Positions 42,641-53,460 of a DNA stretch of 64,000 nt are shown here, in pieces. The notes below the pieces were generated by a model that saw only the letters and a program-made list of their open reading frames with translations, was not told the DNA's origin and made no database searches. The position numbers and the translations under genes were made by a program. Numbering within the stretch: position 1 is the first letter of the stretch; each line of letters opens with the position of its first letter. The stretch lies in assembly GCA_017354895.1 (NCBI GenBank), contig CP071497.1:3348001-3412000 (forward strand), read 5' to 3'. This DNA is from Podospora comata (Eukaryota > Ascomycota > Sordariomycetes > Sordariales > Podosporaceae).

Positions 42641-44459
42641 CTACCGGAGTGGAAAGAGTATAGTAAGTGCTTTGATCCAATGGAAAGACTAACTTAATGT
42701 CCTAATTAATCGCCTCACAGATCTTCACCTCGACTTCTATCTGGACACCTTGGAGCTTATGCGAGTTGCCGACTTAGATAAGCTTACGCGAATTACCGGC
42801 CTAGAAGGGCTTTATGGTAGTATCGATCTGGATGAGATGTAATGCATAACCATCTTATCAAGTGCTCAGGCATCGAATAAAATAAGAGCCGCGCTAGGTA
42901 GTCTGTATGGTCGATGCTTGGAGACTTTCGCTCGTTATGAAGTCTGCCTCAAGAAGATAGTTGCAAACATCAGCAACATTAGCCGTTTACCCCGGTGTAC
43001 GTTCAGTCTTTTGAGGTTTTGGTCCACTATTCCCTTGCCATTCATCATTACTGACCGCCAATGCCTCCGATTAGACTCAAAAAGACGATCTGCGAGCCCT
43101 CATCAATGCCAACCCACCAGTGGCGGGGAAATTTGCCTTCCGGGAACGTCTTTCTTTCACCTACAGAAGAGGAGAACTGAAAACACTGCTTGAGGATATT
43201 GAAGGAGGAACATTTATCCCTCAAGGTCATCACCAGAGGCCTGAAAATGCACCAGGATCTCTGCACTCTAAAGCCCTCCCGTCAAGCGATGAAAATGGCA
43301 CGGAAGCTGACCCAAGTGTGAAGCACTGCTGTGTGTCTGTTCTCTGCTTTGTGCAAAGGCTGTACCTGCAAATGTGTCAAAAGACACAGCGCAATGGCAA
43401 GGCTCGAAAACCGACTTGGGGTATCCATTGAGGCCATGGACCACCGATCAAGCAAGCCCAGGGAGAAGGAGCTTCGTTTCAGCCTGGTGCTACCAATTGA
43501 CTAAGCCGTATTGCAACAGGCATCAGTCAGTGCATTTGAGGATCACAGCCCAACAGCCGTCAACTCCAATAGGTAAGACAACCGCTTCACCCAGAGTCAA
43601 ACAATAGGCCAGGTTCAGTGAGCACGAACCTGACTGTGAAACTATCAGCCTAATACCAGCTACCATCCACGAGGTCCCTCCTGCAAATACCTACCCAATG
43701 ATCACACTCAGCCCGCCCGTCCCCTCAAGATTGCCCGGTCGGGCGAATGTACGATCCAAGGTTACAAATCTTTGTCACGCCGCGAGAGAGGCTTGGAAGG
43801 GCGGCCATCTGCTCAGGCTTGACCTCACCATGAACATGCTAGTCATACCAACCGACTCTCCCACCACCAAAGTTACCCTCACCGACAAGCTCTCGGCGCC
43901 TGTCACGCTCGAGACATTTCTCGCCGAAAACTCTCCCAGCCGAGGGACAGGACTTGTCCCTAAACAGCAAATCGTCCTTGCCTTGGACATCGCCTCCTCC
44001 ATCCTCCAGTTCCATCAGACCCAATGGCTTAGCTCCCCGTGGAGCAGCAAGACGATCCGGCTCGTCAGCCTGACTGACAGCACAACTCGACCATCCATCG
44101 TGGCTTTCATCGAGGAGTACCTCCACAGCGACCCCCCAGGGTCCGAGACAAACCCACACGCTGCCCTCTTGGAGCTTTCGATCCTCATGTTGGAAATCTG
44201 GCACAGCCAACCGTTTGAAGTGTGGGCTGCGAGCCGAGGGACAGAGATAGGAACGCTGGACCACAGGCGTATTGTTGTCAGCAAATAGTTGCAATCAACC
44301 GCGGCTAGGCTTCCAGTGGATTACCTCGAGGCCATCGAGTGGTGCTTGGGCATCTGTGCGGGGAGGCTACGGCGCTGGGATGAGGATGAGTTTCGGAGGT
44401 ATTATTGTGAGAAGATTATCCAGCCTTTGTTGGAGAGCTCCAAAGCTTGGGTGCGGTAG
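42641..44459 (+). pseudogene. Relic of a DUF7580-type fungal accessory protein
   Basis: Successive pieces in shifting frames follow the family order: LTDLHLDFYLDTLELMRVAD (about 42,720), SLYGRCLETFARYEVCLKKI (about 42,900), KFAFRERLSFTYRRGELKTL (about 43,130), CTCKCVKRHSAMARLENRLG (about 43,360), then a long open part from 43,698 (KQQIVLALDIASSILQFHQT with QWLSSPWSSKTIRLV, ALLELSILMLEIW). The final part, LPVDYLEAIEWCLGICAG to the stop at 44,459, is in frame with the preceding part but separated by a TAG at 44,286-44,288. A CAG to TAG change is the CpA to TpA change made by RIP. A frame break and stop also lie near 43,320. Family members carry a helical N-terminal region and this C-terminal domain of unknown function. 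I judge it a pseudogene. Confidence 0.6.
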
Positions 44460-44527
44460 CCAAAAAATAGAAAGTGTGAGGGCATGATGCACATTATGAA
44501 AGTTGGTTGTGCCTTGACATATTGGGT

Positions 44528-44529
<2 letters not shown>

Positions 44530-44566
<37 letters not shown>
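44530..44566 (+). repeat. Poly-T run of 37
   Basis: Thirty-seven T in a row, 70 bp past the end of the DUF7580-type relic and about 240 bp before the 3' end of the leftward Sec14-like gene. Such a run could be a poly-A tail of a retroposed copy read from the other strand, or replication slippage. No target-site duplication is evident. Confidence 0.9.
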
Positions 44567-44567
<1 letters not shown>

Positions 44568-44807
44568 AATGCCTACCCTGCAGATGGCCTACATGTGTGT
44601 ATCAAAGCTCATGGCTTCTTATACCTAGCTTAAGGATTCATTACTTTTATTGTTTCCAAGGATGAATGTAGACTCTTATCATCCCATCCCCAAACAGGAG
44701 AGATATACACCATGTACACGCAATCTCACAACTCCCCTCTATACACAACTCCTCCACCCCTCCCTCCCCCTCCTCATCGTCCTCGCCAACAGCCGCCGTC
44801 TAGCACC

Positions 44808-46737
44808 CTAATCCAAATCATCCGGCGAAGTGACCACATCCTTCTTAACTTCCCCGTTCTTCTTCTCCCCCGGATACCAATCCACCTCACCTCCCGGCAA
44901 CAGCACCCCCGTCCGGTCATAATAACTCCTCGCCCGAATGTACGGATCAACCCTCCAGTAATCCTCCCTCATCTTGTCCGCAATCTCCTCCCTCCTCTTC
45001 TTCACCTCCGCGTTCGCAGTCTTGATCCACTCCATCGTAGCCTCCTCATACTGCTTATACAGCTCCGCCCTCTGCCTCAACAGCTCATCTCTCGTAGCCG
45101 TATCCTTCATCTTGTCGTTCTCACCCGGCACCGGCTCGACATACTTGTAGGACCAGTCCTCCTGCCCGTCGAGGTCCTTGGGGATGTGCTTGAGGGGAAT
45201 GTACTCTTGCATCTCGGTGGCGTTGTTGGTAAAGTGCACCTTGTTGGCGACGACGGGGTCGAGCCAGCCGCGGATGACTTTCCAGATGCCTATTTTTCGT
45301 AAGTATCAACCGATAAAAGAGGAAGGATCGTAACAAAAAAAAAGACATACCCTGAAAAATCCACGGAGCCTTGTGAACCAACACAGTCCCCAAACACTCC
45401 GGATAATTAGCCTCAAAGCACTTAATCATAAACTTGACAGGCGTATAGTCCATATTCGCCATCGAGAATCCCGTCATGTCAAAAACAATCGTCTGGTCCC
45501 CTTCGTCGTCAGCATGCAACCCACCACCACCTTTAAATCCCATCCCCCTTGTTTCCAGCTTGCGAAAAAAACTCACCGCCGTATCAACCCCCCCCCTCAA
45601 CAACATCCGACAAGTCTCAATCAAATACACCGTATACCTCTCCAGACTCTCCTCGCTCTGCTCCCCCGCCTTGTGCAACCTCACATTCACAAAACACAAC
45701 GGCCTCCCCTGCTTGTCACATCCGTGAACATAACTGATCCCCTTCCTTATCTGCGCCAAAAAGTCCTTGCTGATCCCATCATTCTTCTCCACCGCCTCCA
45801 GCTCCCCATTCTTCATGATATCTCCATCCACATCCATCTCCTTCGCCCTCCATGCCATCGTCGACACAAGCATAATCAACGCCTTTTCCACATCCCACTT
45901 ACGAGCGCGGAGAAATCGCAAAACCAAGGCATCAGGGTGGTCGTGCTTGACCATGCTCCAGATGGTATCCCTAATTGCGGAGGGGGGGTAGGATTGGAGC
46001 GTTTCGTAAAAGTGCTTTGTTTGCCCGTACTTGTCTGCCTCCCCATCCTTTGATCCGAGGGAGAGCTGGATGTTGACAGGGGCGCCGTCGGCGGCGGTGG
46101 TTGGGGCGGTAGAAGAAGTCGTGGACGCGGCGTCAGATTCCGATTTGTTGGCCTTGCTGGAGCGGGACCAAAGGGAGGTCATACGGGACTTTTTCTTTTC
46201 TTCCTCTGCTGGGGGAACGGAAATAGTGGTTGTTGTCTGAGGGACGTTGGCAGCAGGAGCTTGGTTTTCTTCGCCTACGCGGCACACTTGGAAGATGAGT
46301 TTCCAGAGCTGGCGGAGCTTCTCTTCCTGCTCCGAAGTGAGGTTGCCTGGGCGGCCGGCGGCGAGTTCGGAGGTCATGGCTGTGAGGTCTTCGAGGGTGA
46401 TGTCTTGAAGAGGTTCAGAGTGAGAGGTGGGTTTGGGTGAGGTTTTGTGGTAGGAGTAGTAAGCTGAGTATACTAAGCCAACGGTAAGGGCAGCGAGTAA
46501 AAGTGCTGAAGCTGAGCTCTGGAGAGGTTGCCTTTGCTGAAACTGCCGCTGGAATGGAGGTGAGCTTGTGAGGTCACGTACGAGTGAGGTGAGCGATGAT
46601 GACGTTGAAGAGTTGACCTGGTTAAATCGTATGTAACGATGCGCGGAAGAAACACCGAAACCCTTTTTTGACGTGAATAACAACAATATACGGGAGGAAG
46701 CAGACCGCGAGACACTAAAAAGCAGCGAGGTCTGCAT
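44808..46737 (-). CDS. Sec14-like CRAL-TRIO lipid transfer protein with N-terminal membrane segment
   Basis: Exons 45351-46737 and 44808-45289 with a 61-bp intron give 622 residues. The CRAL-TRIO N-lobe holds DALVLRFLRARKWDVEKALIM with MLVSTMAWR; the lipid-binding lobe holds GCDKQGRPLCFVNVRLH, YLIETCRMLL, QTIVFDMTGFSMANMD, FEANYPECLGTVLVHKAPWI and, after the intron, VVANKVHFTN. Such proteins move phosphatidylinositol and phosphatidylcholine between membranes. The model from the ATG at 46737 adds about 120 residues: an Arg/Ser-rich start like a mitochondrial presequence and a hydrophobic helix (SALLLAALTVGLVYSAYYSY). The related fungal proteins I recall begin at MTSELAAGRPGNLT (ATG at 46378), so the upstream part may be UTR or an alternative start. 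A helical, charged C-terminal tail follows the domain. Confidence 0.87.
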
Positions 46738-47603
46738 AAGGCGAGCAGGTGGTTTGATCACACTCTGATCACGGCTGAACAGGAGAGACCCAACAAGGCC
46801 AAGCAAACTCGGAAAACGGCCGAACAATGATTTGCGAAGGAGACCTGGCTATCCCGGACGTGCCGTGTCAGCTCTCAGGGCGCAAATAAAAAAAAATGAT
46901 ATTAATGCAGGATAGATCGTAGATACAAGTGGAGGCGCAGCGGGTGGTTACGTACCTACGTTGAAAGGTGACACTACCTACACCGGCATCGAAACTCCAG
47001 AGGTATCCTAGGTGATTTCGGAGTGAGGTGACCGGAAGGAAGAGAGACGGACACAGGACACGGAAGGGTTGAAGAGACGGCAAAGATGAACGAAGCGGAG
47101 CGGAAGCCGGTATGGAATTTGCAAGAAAACGGGCCTTCAATTGGCAGCGGGGTACGACGACATCGATATCGAGCAACGGAAACCCGGTCCTCGGGCCTCC
47201 CCTGGAAAATTGGAACTGGGCACTGCAGGAATCCCAACCAGCAGGAACAGGGCAATACTCCTAGATTCAAGAACCGGGTTTCCGGAGAGTTTTGGGTGCC
47301 CGCCGCGCCGCTTGGATCAAAGGGGAAATTCCCGTCTTCTAAAGCTCATCTCTGTCTTGCCGGTGCCTCCGAGATATCCAACCTGTCCTGCATGAACATC
47401 TCCATCTCTTGAACCCCGCCATCCCGTTCAGTGGCTGCCTCAGCCTATTTTAGCGCTTCTAGCCGTAGGTGGCACGTGTCGCATTTTTGAGTTGACAAGG
47501 CCAGCGCCAGCGCGTCATCGCGTCCCATTGCTAGCGAGCCCCACTTGCATTCGGGCATCAGAGTCCAAATTCAAACAAAACAAAGTAAACACCACCCGTC
47601 ACC
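46738..47603. promoter_or_regulatory. Divergent intergenic region, Sec14-like gene / DAM1
   Basis: 866 bp between outward-reading genes. No gene supported inside; frames on both strands overlap and lack motifs. Both promoters should be here. Confidence 0.45.
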
Positions 47604-48330
47604 ATGCCGTCCGACTTGAGGGAAAGAGACAGACACGGCAACAGAGAACGGCGCCCCCGTTCAACATCACGAAGCAGACCAACAACCCCTCTCCGACCCT
47701 CCTCTCGCTCCTCGTTTCGCGAATCAGCCCGATCTAGTGTCCAGGGCGATAATGCGTCCTTCCCGCTCAACGCATTCGAGCCCGCCTTTGCGGAGCTTTC
47801 CGATGCCATGGCCGACCTCGAGGCGAACATGATGCACTTCCAGCTGATGCACGAGTCGTTGGCGCGCTTTAGCGAGAGTTTTGCCAGTTTCCTCTACGGG
47901 CTCAACATGAATGCTTTCTGCGTAGACTTTCCAGAGGGGCCAATGGCGGAGAGTTTCAGGAGGATGAGGGCGCGGGAGCAGGAACAACAGTTACAAGAGC
48001 AGCAACAGCAGCAGCAATCAAGTGATGGCTTTGATGGGGACCCTACTTTTATGTAGGTATCTAGACATCAGATGGCAGATGTCAGACAGCTAACTTGGGT
48101 CTAGGACAACCGATACATCATTCGCCGAACCAGTGAGCGTCAAGAAGCCAGCCCCGAAATACTCTGCAACAGGTCGCGCATCCCGAGTACCACCGCCCTC
48201 AGCTAGGGGGACAACATCGTCAACGAGGGGAGGAACGACAAGAGGGGGTGCGCGTGGCGCAAGTAGTAGTACTCGAGGAACAAGGGGGACAAGTAGTACT
48301 GCCCGAGGTCGGGGCCGTGGCGTAAGATGA
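47604..48330 (+). CDS. DAM1: DASH/Dam1 complex subunit Dam1
   Basis: Exons 47604-48052 and 48105-48330 with a 52-bp intron (with CTAAC before the TAG) give 224 residues. The core AFAELSDAMADLEANMMHFQ with LMHESLARFSESFASFLYGL and NMNAFCVDFPEGP is the conserved Dam1 signature (about residues 55-115). Dam1 is part of the ten-protein DASH ring that couples kinetochores to spindle microtubules and is a target of Aurora B kinase. The N-terminus is Arg/Ser-rich, giving basic sites near the microtubule face. A Gln run (about 127-140) and an Arg-Gly-Thr-rich C-terminal tail complete it. The start is the only ATG before the core in frame. Confidence 0.93.
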
Positions 48331-48488
48331 CGCTTGGCGGATCAAAAGACCGGGAAGGGCTTATGCTTGTGTCTATGGCGTTGAAACGGTCAGGCGGATG
48401 CGCCTCTGCGGTAATAGCGTGTGCCAACATTCGGGCCTTATTCGACATCGCTGGACAAGTGTTGCGGAGCAATGCTAAATCCGGACCG

Positions 48489-48905
48489 TCAGGACTCTTC
48501 CACAGCCTTGTCGAGATAATCCTTGACCCGCTTGAGACACTCCTCCTCGCCAGAGTTGACCCACGGCCCAATCACGGCGACAGTCTTATTTCTCGATTTA
48601 TGGCCCTGGGTAATTTCCAGGTTGGACTTGGGAAGGTCAAGAACCTGTCAAGCCAGTGTCAGAAATAATCCGAACAGATTATCTTTTCGGCGCAGAAGTA
48701 CCTCGCTGAGAACCTTGATGACTGCTTTATTGGCCTCTCCCTCTCTCGCTTGTGCAGCTACACATATCTCCACTGCATCTTCGCCCACCGAAGCTACACC
48801 CTCGCGGTTCTTGCTGGCTCCTGGCTTGACATTGCAGTGCATGTAGAGGGTGCCGTGGGGTGATTTCTTGGTCCCGACGACGTACCACATGGCGCGGGAG
48901 GCCAT
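48489..48905 (-). CDS. UPF0235 / DUF167 (YggU-type) protein
   Basis: Exons 48702-48905 and 48489-48644 with a 57-bp intron give 119 residues. The family hallmarks are clear: [39 protein letters not shown], and after the intron [20 protein letters not shown]. These small alpha/beta proteins are found in bacteria and eukaryotes; the human member is C15orf40 and the role is unknown. The start at 48905 opens [11 protein letters not shown]. It is divergent from the peroxiredoxin gene, 395 bp away, and convergent with DAM1 with about 160 bp between stops. Confidence 0.9.
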
Positions 48906-49300
48906 CTTGCTTGATATTGTGTCTTTGCAGTCTTTGAGGACCCTCCGTGCAGGTGTTTGTACCTAGAAAAAGGCCAGGGTTGAAGGTGAACTGATCTGGT
49001 CGAGATGTATCCGTAACCCTGAGAATTGAAAGTGCTCCCACGGGATGGCCCAAGCTCCCTTCAACCCCTGTATTTTGACAAGGCGCTGGTGATGTCATTC
49101 GTCTGAAGCTCCCTCCCCCGCCCGCCAGTTGCTCTCGCCAATTCCAATTGACCCGACGTCTACCGCTCCGCGCTCGGTTACAGCGATATTCTCCCGCCTG
49201 TTCCAATCTCCGTACATATTGCACCTTGTCTCTCCCCAAGGTCCGGTCCAGTCTTTCCCCTAACAAACCTCACCAATTCCAACTGAATATTACCACAAGG
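48906..49300. promoter_or_regulatory. Divergent promoter region, DUF167 gene / peroxiredoxin
   Basis: 395 bp between outward-reading start codons; pyrimidine-rich near 49,210-49,280 on the plus strand, as in the leader of the peroxiredoxin gene. No gene inside. Confidence 0.5.
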
Positions 49301-49925
49301 ATGTCCCTCCTCCGCCCCCTCGCCCGCGCGGCCCTCCGCCCCGCTACCACCCCCCTTAGAGCTTTCTCTACCACCACGACCCGGTTCATCAAGCCGGGCC
49401 AGCCCCTCCCCGACGTCGGCGCCATCCTCCACGAGTCCTCCCCCGGCAACAAGGTCAACCTCGCCGATGAAGCCTCCAAGCTCAACAAGATGATCCTCAT
49501 CGGTGTCCCCGCCGCGTTCTCGCCAGCCTGCTCGGCGACGCATGTGCCTGGGTTTTTGGCCCACCCCAAGGCGGAGGAGTATGACCAGGTGGCGGTGGTG
49601 AGCGTGAATGATGTTTTTGTGATGAAGGCTTGGGGGGATGTGTTGAATCCCGAGGGGAGGGAGAATGTACGTGATGACAGATAAATAAAAGAGACCTATA
49701 AGAGCTAACATGAATGAATGATAGGTGCGCTTCCTGGCTGATCCGTCTGGCGAGTTCACCAAGGCGCTTGATATGTTGTGGGATGGAAAGGCTATTTTTG
49801 GGAATGAGCGGTCGAAGAGGTTTACGATTATTGTTGAGGGTGGCAAGGTGAAGAGTGTGGCTGTTGAGCCGGATAACACGGGTACCAGTGTTAGTTTGGC
49901 GGAGAATGTGTTGGGTAAGGCTTGA
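49301..49925 (+). CDS. Mitochondrial peroxiredoxin (Prx5/Ahp1 type)
   Basis: Exons 49301-49666 and 49725-49925 with a 58-bp intron give 188 residues. A mitochondrial presequence is evident (MSLLRPLARAALRPATTPLR, Arg/Leu/Ala-rich without acids, then AFSTTTTRF). The peroxidatic Cys lies in VPAAFSPACSATHVPGFL at about residue 77, with the upstream Pro/Thr-type loop in which this family usually has a Thr but here a Ser. VAVVSVNDVFVMKAWGD and RFLADPSGEFTKALDM are typical of the Prx5 subgroup. It reduces peroxides with thioredoxin or glutathione. The start codon with presequence is preferred over an upstream in-frame non-ATG extension. Confidence 0.92.
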
Positions 49926-50266
49926 GCTGTTCCCAAATGAAGTTCTCCAGGATGGGGGGCGGTGTCATATGATAGACAGATGTTGTTTGTTTGCCGCGGA
50001 ATAAGAGATGAGGCGCTCAAAAGCCTTGATTTTACCACATTTTGCAAGAAAAGAAAATGATAACCAAAAGGCCTGCTATTTTTTTGATCCTAAAAAAAGA
50101 CAAGCCAAAACCATGCCCAATGTACACATACAGCATTATATAGATACACATATTCCCATTCAATCTTTTCGGTTACCCAAGCCAACCAACCCATACGACC
50201 ACCTTCCCAAGACATGTTAAGGAAATCTGCTCTTCTCTACTGTTCTCTCTCATCCGATCCTCAGAC
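49926..50266. other. Convergent intergenic region
   Basis: 341 bp between the stop codons of the peroxiredoxin and CoA-transferase genes. AT-rich with A runs, as expected for facing 3' UTRs. No gene. Confidence 0.5.
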
Positions 50267-51944
50267 TTAGAGCATGGGCTTGAGGTCTTCGGCAACGTGG
50301 AAGGGTGCCTCGGTCTTGGCCTTGATCTCCTCGACGGTGACGCCGGGGGCGATCTCGATGAGGGTGAGGCCGTGGGCGAAGTCGACGTCGAAGACACCCT
50401 GTTGGACACTGTTAGGATCCAGTAAGTTAAGGGGGGGTGGGTTGAAAACTTACGAGCTCGGTGATGATACGGCTGACGCAAGCCTTGCCGGTCAAGGGGA
50501 AGGCGCACTGCTTGACAATCTTGGGGTTGCCCTTCTTGTCGGTGTGCTCCATGGTGACGACGACCTTGGTCTTCTCGGGGTTGGAAACCAAGTCCATGGC
50601 ACCACCGAAGCCCTTGACCTTGCCGGGCAACATCCAGTTGGCGAGGTCACCGCTGGCGCTGACCTGCATAGCACCAAGAATGGTGAGGTTGATACGACCA
50701 GCTCTGATCATACCGAAAGACTCCTCAGAGCCGAAGACAGAGGCACCGGGGCGGAGGGTGACAGTCTCCTTGCCAGCGTTGATAAGATCGGCGTCCTCCT
50801 CGCCCTTTCGTGGGTAAGGGCCAAGACCAAGAATACCATTCTCGCTCTGGAGCATAACCTCCACATCCTCACCCACAAAACCCGGAGCAAGCATAGGCAT
50901 GCCAATACCAAGGTTGGCATACATGCCATTCTTGAACTCCTTGGCAGCTCTCTTAACAATCATCTCCCTCTTCGCCCTCGTCTCACCGCTACCCAACGCA
51001 GCAGCAGCCTTGGGGTCAGCCTCCTCGTTGGGGTCCTTGGCCCACGTGTACTTCTCAATCCCCTTCTCCGCAGTAGACTGAACCACCCTCTGGACATAAA
51101 TCCCAGGCAAATGCACCGCCTCAGGCGCAATCTCCCCCGGCTCAACAATATTCTCCGCCTCCACAATCGTCATCTTTGCGTTCCTCCCCATCGCCCCGTT
51201 GAAGTTGTTAGCCGCCAGCCTGAACTGGCAGTTCCCCAGCCTGTCCGCCTTGTACGCCTTGACAAAAGCAACATCACCCGCAATCGCATGCTCAAGCAAG
51301 TAGCTCTTGCCGTTAAAAACCTTCACATCCTTCGGATAAGAAAACTCATCCGGTGTACCGTCGGGTTTGTTCCTCAGAGGCAACTCACCCGTCTGAACCA
51401 CCGTGCCAAAAGCAGCGGGGGTGTAAAAGGCGGGGATGCCCTTCCCGCCGGCGGCGCAACGCTCGGCGAGGGTGCCCTGCGGTGTGAGCTCGAGATCAAT
51501 CTCGCCGGTGAGGTACATCTTTTCAAACGTCTTGTTCTCGCCAATGTACGAGGCGATCATCTTTTTGACCTGCTTCGTCTTGAGGAGCTTGCCGAGACCC
51601 GAGGTGTCGGTGCCGGCGTTGTTGGAGACGGCGGTGAGGCCGGTGAGGTCGGGGCGGTTGTGGACTTCGTTGATGAGGGTGTCGGGGACGCCGCAGAGGC
51701 CGAAGCCGCCGCAGAGGAGGGTCGAGTTGGGCTTCATGTCCTTGATGGCTTCGGCGGCTGAGGGGTAGATCTTGTTGATCTCGTAGCGGCGGGGGGTGAG
51801 GGAGAAGGCGCGGGTGAAGAGGGCGCCGTACTGGGGGATTTTGTGAGTAACATGAGTGATGAGCTATTCTACTTCACTACTTACGTTCTGGCCATATTTG
51901 GCGTAGGCCCTGAGGGTCTTCATGCGCAGAGCGGTGGAAGGCAT
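50267..51944 (-). CDS. Succinyl-CoA:3-ketoacid CoA-transferase (SCOT), mitochondrial
   Basis: Exons 51885-51944, 50454-51830 and 50267-50398 (introns 54 and 55 bp) give 522 residues. Subunit-A-like half: [20 protein letters not shown] with [26 protein letters not shown] and [20 protein letters not shown]. Subunit-B-like half: [15 protein letters not shown] and the catalytic Glu in [14 protein letters not shown], then GGAMDLV and the C-terminal [15 protein letters not shown]. It moves CoA from succinyl-CoA to acetoacetate (or acetate) in mitochondria. The N-terminus is basic and Ala-rich, suited to mitochondrial import. The start at 51944 gives exon 1 in phase. Both halves fused in one chain is usual for eukaryotes. 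Confidence 0.95.
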
Positions 51945-53460
51945 CTTGACGGCTTTCACTTCACGATGAGAGTGTGAGTTCGGAGTTAAGAGAGAGCGGG
52001 TATAATGTGGGATAAAAGCCACAAGCCGTTGAGGTACAACAGTCACAAGATGTGGGGGAGGAGTAACTGTTATAACTTTGTAACCCAAAACTCAGGATAT
52101 GAAGATGGAGAGAGGAGAAAAAAAAAAGAGAAAACGGGAAAATTAACGACTCAAAAGAAAACATAGCCTACTACAAGCGCCTACGTAAACTCAAGTCATC
52201 GGAGAGCCGCGGGCCCATTTCCTTCGTGCGCGCGAACTTCCAACGAATGGGTTCATTACCTACGAATCCCGTCAATGGCCGACGCCAGTAGCCGTGGTCC
52301 CTGCTTCCCCGGCATGTCTCCGCCCCTCGGAAAGGCTGTTCGGCAGAGGGTTGAGAATTGACCCTGACCCGGAAACCGTCGGCCAAAGTCTTTACGCGGG
52401 GGTGGTGGGTGGTTCATCAAGGTTGCATATATATGCAGCTGCGGGTAATTGTTTAAGGCCGCCTGGCTGTTTCAATCTATGCTCTCTCACGTAGCTATGC
52501 TCTCGGTCTTTGGAACTCTAATCACTTTGAGCATATGCTCCCTTTTATTATCTATATGCCCTTCTAGACAAAACGAACAGTCTCACCAGCTCCCCGGCGC
52601 ATCACCTAAAAAAATGGACCGAAACTCGGCGCTGTGGACCCTTTCCATCCCAAACCCCAGATGCTAGATGCCGGTTCAGCCTCCGGGGCCACTTCTACCC
52701 CACACGAACTGCCATCCACGGGAACCAAGCCAAGACAAAAAGACATCACAAGGCGGGGCACAATCACGACGACCTGCCACCACGTCCGCATGACGACTTG
52801 TAGAGAAGTGATGTGTTAAAATATACTAATCGTCTCGCTCGACCTTGAGCCTTGATTCTATGGCTATAGCTCGTCGCTTGAATTTCTTCATGAGTAAAAA
52901 GGTAGTCAACAAAATAAGAGCCGATAACTAAAAAGTCCATATAATGATTTCCCCCTCCCCTTTCCTCCATGTTTCCCGATAATGCGCATTACCCCTTCCC
53001 TCTAATACCAAAACAGACAAGAAGCTTGAGACCTAGCTCCCTTCCCAAAGCAATGTTAAACTCCCACCAATGTGTTCCTAACCCATGCCCGCCAAAAAGA
53101 CCGTTCTCGATGGCTCACGCATGGTCAAAAAGATATCGTCCGACGCTGAAGGCAAACACTAATAAACCCCGAAGCCCCGCAAAAGCCCATACCGCCCACC
53201 TGGGCTATGACACCACGAGCCGCTGAAAGGAACAGAAAACAGAATTGCGAAATAAAGGCAGCAAGAGTAGCGCACGGCCATACTGAATGCCGGGTCTAGA
53301 TTCTCATCCACTCAATCACAAAGTGCTGAAAAGTCGTCGTCGGATATCGCAATGAAGAAGCCCCAAAAGTCGTCGTCAAAAGCGCCAAAAAGTTGTCGGG
53401 CCTCTCTGGTGTCTCTGGTGTCTCCATGCGTGACTCTCTGGGTATCTCCACAGGTGACTC
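51945..53460. other. Intergenic region between SCOT and the E3 ligase, no gene
   Basis: About 1.5 kb. The left part is the promoter of the leftward SCOT gene. The right part (from about 52,830) is the 3' flank of the leftward E3 ligase gene. Small frames lack motifs. A TATATATGCA stretch lies at about 52,427. Confidence 0.45.

Noticed and set aside
50274-51761. 495-codon open frame opposite the CoA-transferase gene
   Set aside because: Antisense shadow; the sense strand is a complete enzyme with catalytic residues.
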